This document shows, piece by piece, positions 7,880-10,295 of a stretch of 10,295 nt of DNA; positions within the stretch are counted from its first letter, which is position 1, and each line of letters begins with the position of its first letter. The stretch spans positions 1 to 10,295 of the forward strand of contig JBIOYC010000316.1 in NCBI GenBank assembly GCA_044869955.1, read 5' to 3'. A model generated the notes under the pieces. That model saw only the letters and a list, made by a program, of their open reading frames with translations, was not told where the DNA came from and ran no database searches. The stretch comes from CALMKX01 sp044869955 (GTDB taxonomy: Bacteria; Acidobacteriota; Thermoanaerobaculia; Multivoradales; SZUA-115). The position numbers and the translations under genes were made by a program.

Positions 7880-8340
7880 GCGCCGGGTTGACAGACCACC
7901 CCCTGGGCACCGTCGAGGTCGAGCTCGAGGTGCGCTACGCCGAGACCGACCAGATGGGTCTGGTGCACCACTCCAACTACCTCGTGTGGTTCGAGGTGGC
8001 GCGCACCCGCCTGTGTGCCGGCACCGGCATTCCCTACGCCGAGGTCGAGGCGAGCGGCTACCTGCTGGTGGTCACCGGGGCGCAGCTCTCCTACCGGCGC
8101 GGTGCGCATTACGGCGACACGGTGCGGGTCCTCTGCCGCCTCGAGCGGCTGGCGAGCCGCAGCCTCTCCTTCGGCTACGAGGTGCGGCGGGGCGACGAGC
8201 TGCTGACCACCGGCCGCACCGATCACGTGTGGGTCGAGAGGGCGACCGGCCGCCCCTGCCGGGCTCCGGAGGACCTGCGGGCCGGCTTCGAGAGGATGCG
8301 TGCCCCTGACGCCCTTGACGAAACCGCCGAAGCGAGTTAG
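7876..8340 (+). CDS. acyl-CoA thioesterase, 4HBT/YbgC hotdog fold
   Basis: 154 aa, standard for single-hotdog thioesterases. The core signature RYAETDQMGLVHHSNYL (20-36) holds the expected catalytic aspartate D25 and the following VHHSNY segment; WFEVARTRL starts the long central helix. Later strands VVTGAQLSYRRGAHYGDTVR and DELLTTGRTDHVWV complete the fold. The family hydrolyses acyl-CoA thioesters; the chain length preferred here is unknown. No tol-pal genes are nearby, so I do not call it ybgC. ATG 7876 overlaps the glycosyltransferase stop (ATGA) and has GGAGG at 7865-7869 with 6-nt spacing, the best ribosome binding site on this strand. The frame is open upstream inside the glycosyltransferase gene but lacks coding character. 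Its TAG stop forms part of the predicted -10 of the next gene. Confidence 0.93.
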   Translation: MSAGLTDHPLGTVEVELEVRYAETDQMGLVHHSNYLVWFEVARTRLCAGTGIPYAEVEASGYLLVVTGAQLSYRRGAHYGDTVRVLCRLERLASRSLSFGYEVRRGDELLTTGRTDHVWVERATGRPCRAPEDLRAGFERMRAPDALDETAEAS

Positions 8341-8343
8341 ATT
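8315..8343 (+). promoter_or_regulatory. sigma-70-type promoter of the toxin-antitoxin operon
   Basis: TTGACG (8315-8320; five of six to the -35 consensus), exactly 17 bases, then TAGATT (8338-8343; four of six to the -10 consensus). The first three bases of the -10 are the TAG stop of the thioesterase gene. Transcription should start near 8350, two or three bases before ATG 8353, so the mRNA would be nearly leaderless. That fits the absence of a Shine-Dalgarno sequence. Confidence 0.6.
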
Positions 8344-8348
8344 TCGGC
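8326..8348. promoter_or_regulatory. candidate operator: inverted repeat over the -10 element
   Basis: GCCGAA (8326-8331) and TTCGGC (8343-8348) are perfect inverted 6-mers, 17 bp apart centre to centre, flanking and touching the -10. A dimer of the antitoxin bound here would block RNA polymerase, as in autoregulated toxin-antitoxin operons. A weak terminator hairpin for the upstream genes is possible, but there is no T-run. Confidence 0.4.
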
Positions 8349-8352
8349 CACC

Positions 8353-9036
8353 ATGAAGAAAGCCGGTGCTCCCCCGGAACGCTCCCGAGCAGGCCTCGAG
8401 AAGCGCCGGCGCGAGCGACGAGAGTTGGTCTACGAGATCGGCCCGTCGATCCCACCCTCCACCATCGCCGAGCCCATCGCCGCCTACGGCGCACCGGCTG
8501 CAGCCCCCCGGGCCGGCGTCGCCTTCGAGTGGCGCCTGGTCGAGGCGGTGCTGACGAAGGTCAGAGACCTGGCCGGTCGCTATGCCGCGGGAGGCCGCTC
8601 CCTAGCCGAGCTCGGCTCACCCGAGGAGCTCGCGGCCCGGATGGTCGACACCCTCCCCTCCCCTTCCCCCTGGAACGATCACATCGGTCCCTTCTACTCG
8701 GCCCAGCAGATCGGCCGGGTGCTCGGCGGCATTTCCCGCCAGGCCGTGGCCGAGCGGCGCTCGCGCCGCACCCTCCTCGCCCTGCGCACGGCCGACGGCG
8801 CCTTGGTCTACCCCACCTTTCAATTCGACGATCACCAGCGGGTGCTGCCCGGCCTCGCGGAGGTGTTGCAGGCCCTCGCCGCCTCGGGCGTCGATGACTG
8901 GACCCTCGCCGGCTGGCTCTGCTCTCCCCTCACCTCTCTCGGGCGCAAGACGCCGGTGGAGTGGCTCCGCAGCGGTGGCGACCCCGCCCGGCTCGTGGCC
9001 GTGGCACGGGACGCCGCTCGGCGCTTCGCCCAATGA
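8353..9036 (+). CDS. DNA-binding antitoxin candidate of a RES-type toxin-antitoxin module
   Basis: 227 aa, soluble. Residues 1-25 are strongly basic (KRRRERRE at 17-24). A Pro/Ala-rich linker follows, then a helical stretch (about 58-100). Residues 107-159 read WNDHIGPFYSAQQIGRVLGG, ISRQAVAERR and LLALRTADG, ending YPTFQF: a MerR-like helix-turn-helix (about 114-137) with a following small beta hairpin. Residues about 165-226, with DDWTLAGWLCSPLTSLGRKTP then VEWLRSGGD, resemble the toxin-binding C-terminus of MbcA/ParS/Xre antitoxins (DUF2384-like). The protein is longer than typical Xre antitoxins of RES toxins and its HTH looks different. Position just before a RES gene and the promoter with an inverted repeat support an autoregulating antitoxin role; this is inference. 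ATG 8353 has no Shine-Dalgarno but a promoter immediately upstream. The stop at 9034 begins the first unit of a tandem repeat. Confidence 0.75.
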   Translation: MKKAGAPPERSRAGLEKRRRERRELVYEIGPSIPPSTIAEPIAAYGAPAAAPRAGVAFEWRLVEAVLTKVRDLAGRYAAGGRSLAELGSPEELAARMVDTLPSPSPWNDHIGPFYSAQQIGRVLGGISRQAVAERRSRRTLLALRTADGALVYPTFQFDDHQRVLPGLAEVLQALAASGVDDWTLAGWLCSPLTSLGRKTPVEWLRSGGDPARLVAVARDAARRFAQ

Positions 9037-9090
9037 GCCCCTGCCTTCAGTGAGCCCCTGCCTTCAGTGAGCCCAGCTCTCAGTGAACCC
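9034..9090 (+). repeat. 17-bp tandem repeat spanning the antitoxin stop and toxin start
   Basis: Units: 9034-9050 and 9051-9067 are identical 17-mers (TGAGCCCCTGCCTTCAG). 9068-9083 is a diverged 16-bp copy (TGAGCCCAGCTCTCAG), and 9084-9090 (TGAACCC) is a remnant of a fourth. Unit 1 starts with the antitoxin stop codon. ATG 9033 overlaps that stop and opens a six-codon frame encoding MSPCLQ ending at TGA 9051; GTG 9050 overlaps this stop and encodes MSPCLQ again, ending at TGA 9068; GTG 9067 overlaps that stop. The RES start GTG 9083 falls at the next junction. The 16-bp third unit breaks the regular stop-start chain, since the frame from GTG 9067 does not stop at 9083-9086. Confidence 0.9.
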
Positions 9091-9742
9091 CAGCCGCGCC
9101 TCCTCCCCTTCCCTACCGGCCCCACCGGCGGCACCCACTGCCCTGGCCGGATTTCCACGCGTGACCCTCGGGCCGGAACCCACGCTCCATCGCGTGACGC
9201 GCCGAGGCAACGGACCGTGGTGGTTCGGCAACACGGGGAGCGGACGCTTCGACCTGCCACCTCCCGAGGGCACCTGTTACCTCGCCGCCGACCCCCTCGC
9301 CGCCCTGCTCGAGGTCCTCGGGCCGGACCGCCTGGGCGGCGTGGTCAGCGAAGGCTTCTTCGCCGAGCGAGCCCTCCACGAGCTCCACCTGCCGGCCGCC
9401 CGCTCACTGGCCGACCTGACCTCGAGGCGGTCCGCGGCTTGGGGTCTGACTCACGAGATCCACACCCTGGTGCCCTACGACCTGCCCCAGGCCTGGGCCG
9501 CGAGCCTGTGTGAGGCCGGTGCGGAAGGAGTCCGCTACCTGCTCCGTCACGATCCCAGCGCCGAGGTCGGCTACGCACTCTTCGACGAGGAGGGCGAGCG
9601 CTCCGAGTGGCCCCTCGGCCGATCCTGCTCGATCGACCGGCCCCTGCTCGGCCGTCTGGAACGCGAGACCGGCATCCGTGCCCTGCCGGTGCCTGACCGT
9701 CGAGAGCTCGTCTTCGCGCCCTTCGACCCCGAGACGGCCTGA
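9083..9742 (+). CDS. RES-domain toxin, NAD+-degrading family
   Basis: 219 aa from GTG 9083. RES toxins deplete cellular NAD+ by glycohydrolysis or phosphorolysis. Core seen: LHRV (35-38, R37), WWFGNTGSGRFDLPPPEGTC (46-65, R55), CYLAADPLAALLEVLG (65-80, with Y66 and E77 matching the conserved Tyr and Glu), the later PQAWAASLCEAGAEGVRYLL (135-154), and YALF (164-167). In classical RES proteins the Arg-Tyr strand is followed by Pro-Ser-Arg or Thr-Ser-Arg; here it is LLR, so the conserved Ser is Leu154. This may mark a subfamily or reduced activity. Residues 1-24 are a Pro/Ala/Ser-rich tail unlike the domain, so GTG 9161 (starting before TLGPEPTLHRV) is an alternative start, giving 193 aa. Neither start has a Shine-Dalgarno. 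It follows the antitoxin by 46 bp of tandem repeat and is likely co-transcribed with it. Confidence 0.85.
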   Translation: MNPSRASSPSLPAPPAAPTALAGFPRVTLGPEPTLHRVTRRGNGPWWFGNTGSGRFDLPPPEGTCYLAADPLAALLEVLGPDRLGGVVSEGFFAERALHELHLPAARSLADLTSRRSAAWGLTHEIHTLVPYDLPQAWAASLCEAGAEGVRYLLRHDPSAEVGYALFDEEGERSEWPLGRSCSIDRPLLGRLERETGIRALPVPDRRELVFAPFDPETA

Positions 9743-9748
9743 TATCCT
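9740..9748 (+). promoter_or_regulatory. possible extended -10 for aroC (TGATATCCT)
   Basis: TG-A-TATCCT: the RES stop codon TGA supplies the TGn part and TATCCT (9743-9748) the -10 hexamer. Seven bases separate it from GTG 9756, so the transcript would begin at or next to the start codon. No -35 match is visible; an extended -10 may compensate. Confidence 0.4.
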
Positions 9749-9750
9749 CC

Positions 9751-9766
9751 CGGGCGTGTTCGCCCG
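9751..9766 (+). promoter_or_regulatory. perfect hairpin enclosing the aroC start codon
   Basis: CGGGCG (9751-9756), loop TGTT, CGCCCG (9761-9766): a 6-bp all-GC stem whose last 5' base and first loop bases are the GTG start codon. In a read-through mRNA from the toxin-antitoxin operon the start would be buried. In an mRNA starting at about 9755 the 5' arm is missing and the start is open. Confidence 0.4.
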
Positions 9767-10295
9767 CCTGCGACTAACCACCGGCGGCGAGAGCCATGGC
9801 CCCGGGCTCACCGCCGTCCTCTCCGGCCTGCCGGCTGGCCTGCGCGTCGACCGCGCCCTGCTCGACCGTGAGATGGCCCGGCGCCAGCACGGCTTCGGCC
9901 GTGGCGCCCGCATGAAGATCGAGCAGGACCGGGCCGAGATCCACGGTGGTGTGCGGGGCGGCGAGACCCTCGGCTCGCCCGTCGTGCTGTGGATCGAGAA
10001 CCGCGACTACCCGACCTGGGAGCCGATGATGAGCCCGGCCGAGATCGACCCTCGCCGGGCCGAGCAGCGGCGGGTCAAGACCCCTCGCCCCGGCCACGCC
10101 GACCTCGCCGGGGCCCTCAAATACCTGCGCCGAGACCCCCGCGACATCCTCGAGCGCGCCTCCGCCCGCGAGACCGCCGCCAAAGTGGCCGCCGGGGCCT
10201 TCGCCAAGATGCTCCTTGGGGAGCTGGGCGTCGAGATCAAGAGCGGCGTGCGCTTCCTGGGCCCGATCGGCGCCGATCGGCCCACACCCACCTGG
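9756..10295 (+). CDS. aroC: AroC, chorismate synthase (C-terminal part beyond window)
   Basis: The first 180 codons are present; the frame is open to the last base. AroC makes chorismate from EPSP using reduced FMN, the last common step of the shikimate pathway. Signatures: RLTTGGESHGPGL (6-18, with the conserved active-site H14), GLPAGL (24-29), ARRQHGFGRGARMKIEQD (41-58), RVKTPRPGHADLAGALKY (106-123) and ERASARETAAKVA (133-145). The family is usually 350-390 aa, so about half is seen. GTG 9756 is the only start placing R-L-T-T at the usual few residues from the N-terminus. No Shine-Dalgarno precedes it; the start lies in a hairpin and 7 bases after a -10-like hexamer. It begins 13 bp after the RES toxin stop on the same strand but is metabolically unrelated to it. 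Confidence 0.96.
   Translation, partial: MFARLRLTTGGESHGPGLTAVLSGLPAGLRVDRALLDREMARRQHGFGRGARMKIEQDRAEIHGGVRGGETLGSPVVLWIENRDYPTWEPMMSPAEIDPRRAEQRRVKTPRPGHADLAGALKYLRRDPRDILERASARETAAKVAAGAFAKMLLGELGVEIKSGVRFLGPIGADRPTPTW

Noticed and set aside
8326..8348. Rho-independent terminator after the thioesterase gene
   Set aside because: The 6-bp stem has an 11-base loop and no following T-run; its overlap with a good -10 fits an operator better.
9034..9090. CRISPR array or phage attachment site
   Set aside because: The units are contiguous 17-mers with no spacers, no cas genes nearby, and no integrase or tRNA gene.
9067..9513. Open frame from GTG 9067 (148 codons) in the tandem repeat
   Set aside because: Out of frame with the RES domain and without domain content. 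It matters only as the frame a re-initiating ribosome would enter.

Overview
This is a GC-rich, densely packed bacterial chromosomal segment. Seven genes run on the minus strand (window start to about 7,088) and five on the plus strand (7,172 to the window end), diverging from an 83-bp intergenic region. Gene order, high GC, TTG/GTG starts and a Roadblock-family protein would suit Acidobacteriota (Thermoanaerobaculia-like) or a deltaproteobacterial/myxobacterial lineage. No rRNA or other firm phylogenetic marker is present, so this is only a guess. There are no tRNAs, rRNAs, CRISPR arrays, insertion sequences or phage genes, and no gene-free stretch longer than 83 bp.

Minus-strand unit, in order of transcription: a gamma-class carbonic anhydrase-like protein; aspS (aspartyl-tRNA synthetase, ATGA overlap); aroB (3-dehydroquinate synthase, about 16 nt further on); a membrane HD-GYP cyclic-di-GMP phosphodiesterase; a small Roadblock/LC7-like protein; ftsY (SRP receptor GTPase); and ribD (riboflavin synthesis, N-terminal deaminase half only, overlapping the end of ftsY and leaving the window). 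Gaps never exceed about 30 nt, so the whole run could be one operon, with a possible internal promoter (TATAAT) before the HD-GYP gene.

Plus-strand genes: a GT2 glycosyltransferase and a 4HBT-fold thioesterase joined by an ATGA overlap; a two-gene toxin-antitoxin module; and the first 180 codons of aroC (chorismate synthase), which leaves the window. The module has a 227-aa DNA-binding antitoxin candidate with a MerR-like helix-turn-helix and a ParS/MbcA-like C-terminus, followed by a RES-domain toxin (NAD+-degrading family).

The most interesting part is 8,315-9,766. The antitoxin has a well-formed promoter (TTGACG-17-TAGATT) whose -10 contains the stop codon of the preceding gene and whose start site lies almost on the ATG, so the mRNA would be nearly leaderless. 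An inverted repeat over the -10 is a candidate operator. Between antitoxin and toxin lies a 17-bp tandem repeat in which each unit carries a stop codon overlapping a new start codon, making a chain of six-codon mini-ORFs. After the toxin, aroC again has a -10-like element abutting the upstream stop codon, no Shine-Dalgarno sequence, and a start codon inside a perfect hairpin. A similar stop-codon/-10 overlap occurs at the aroB/HD-GYP junction.
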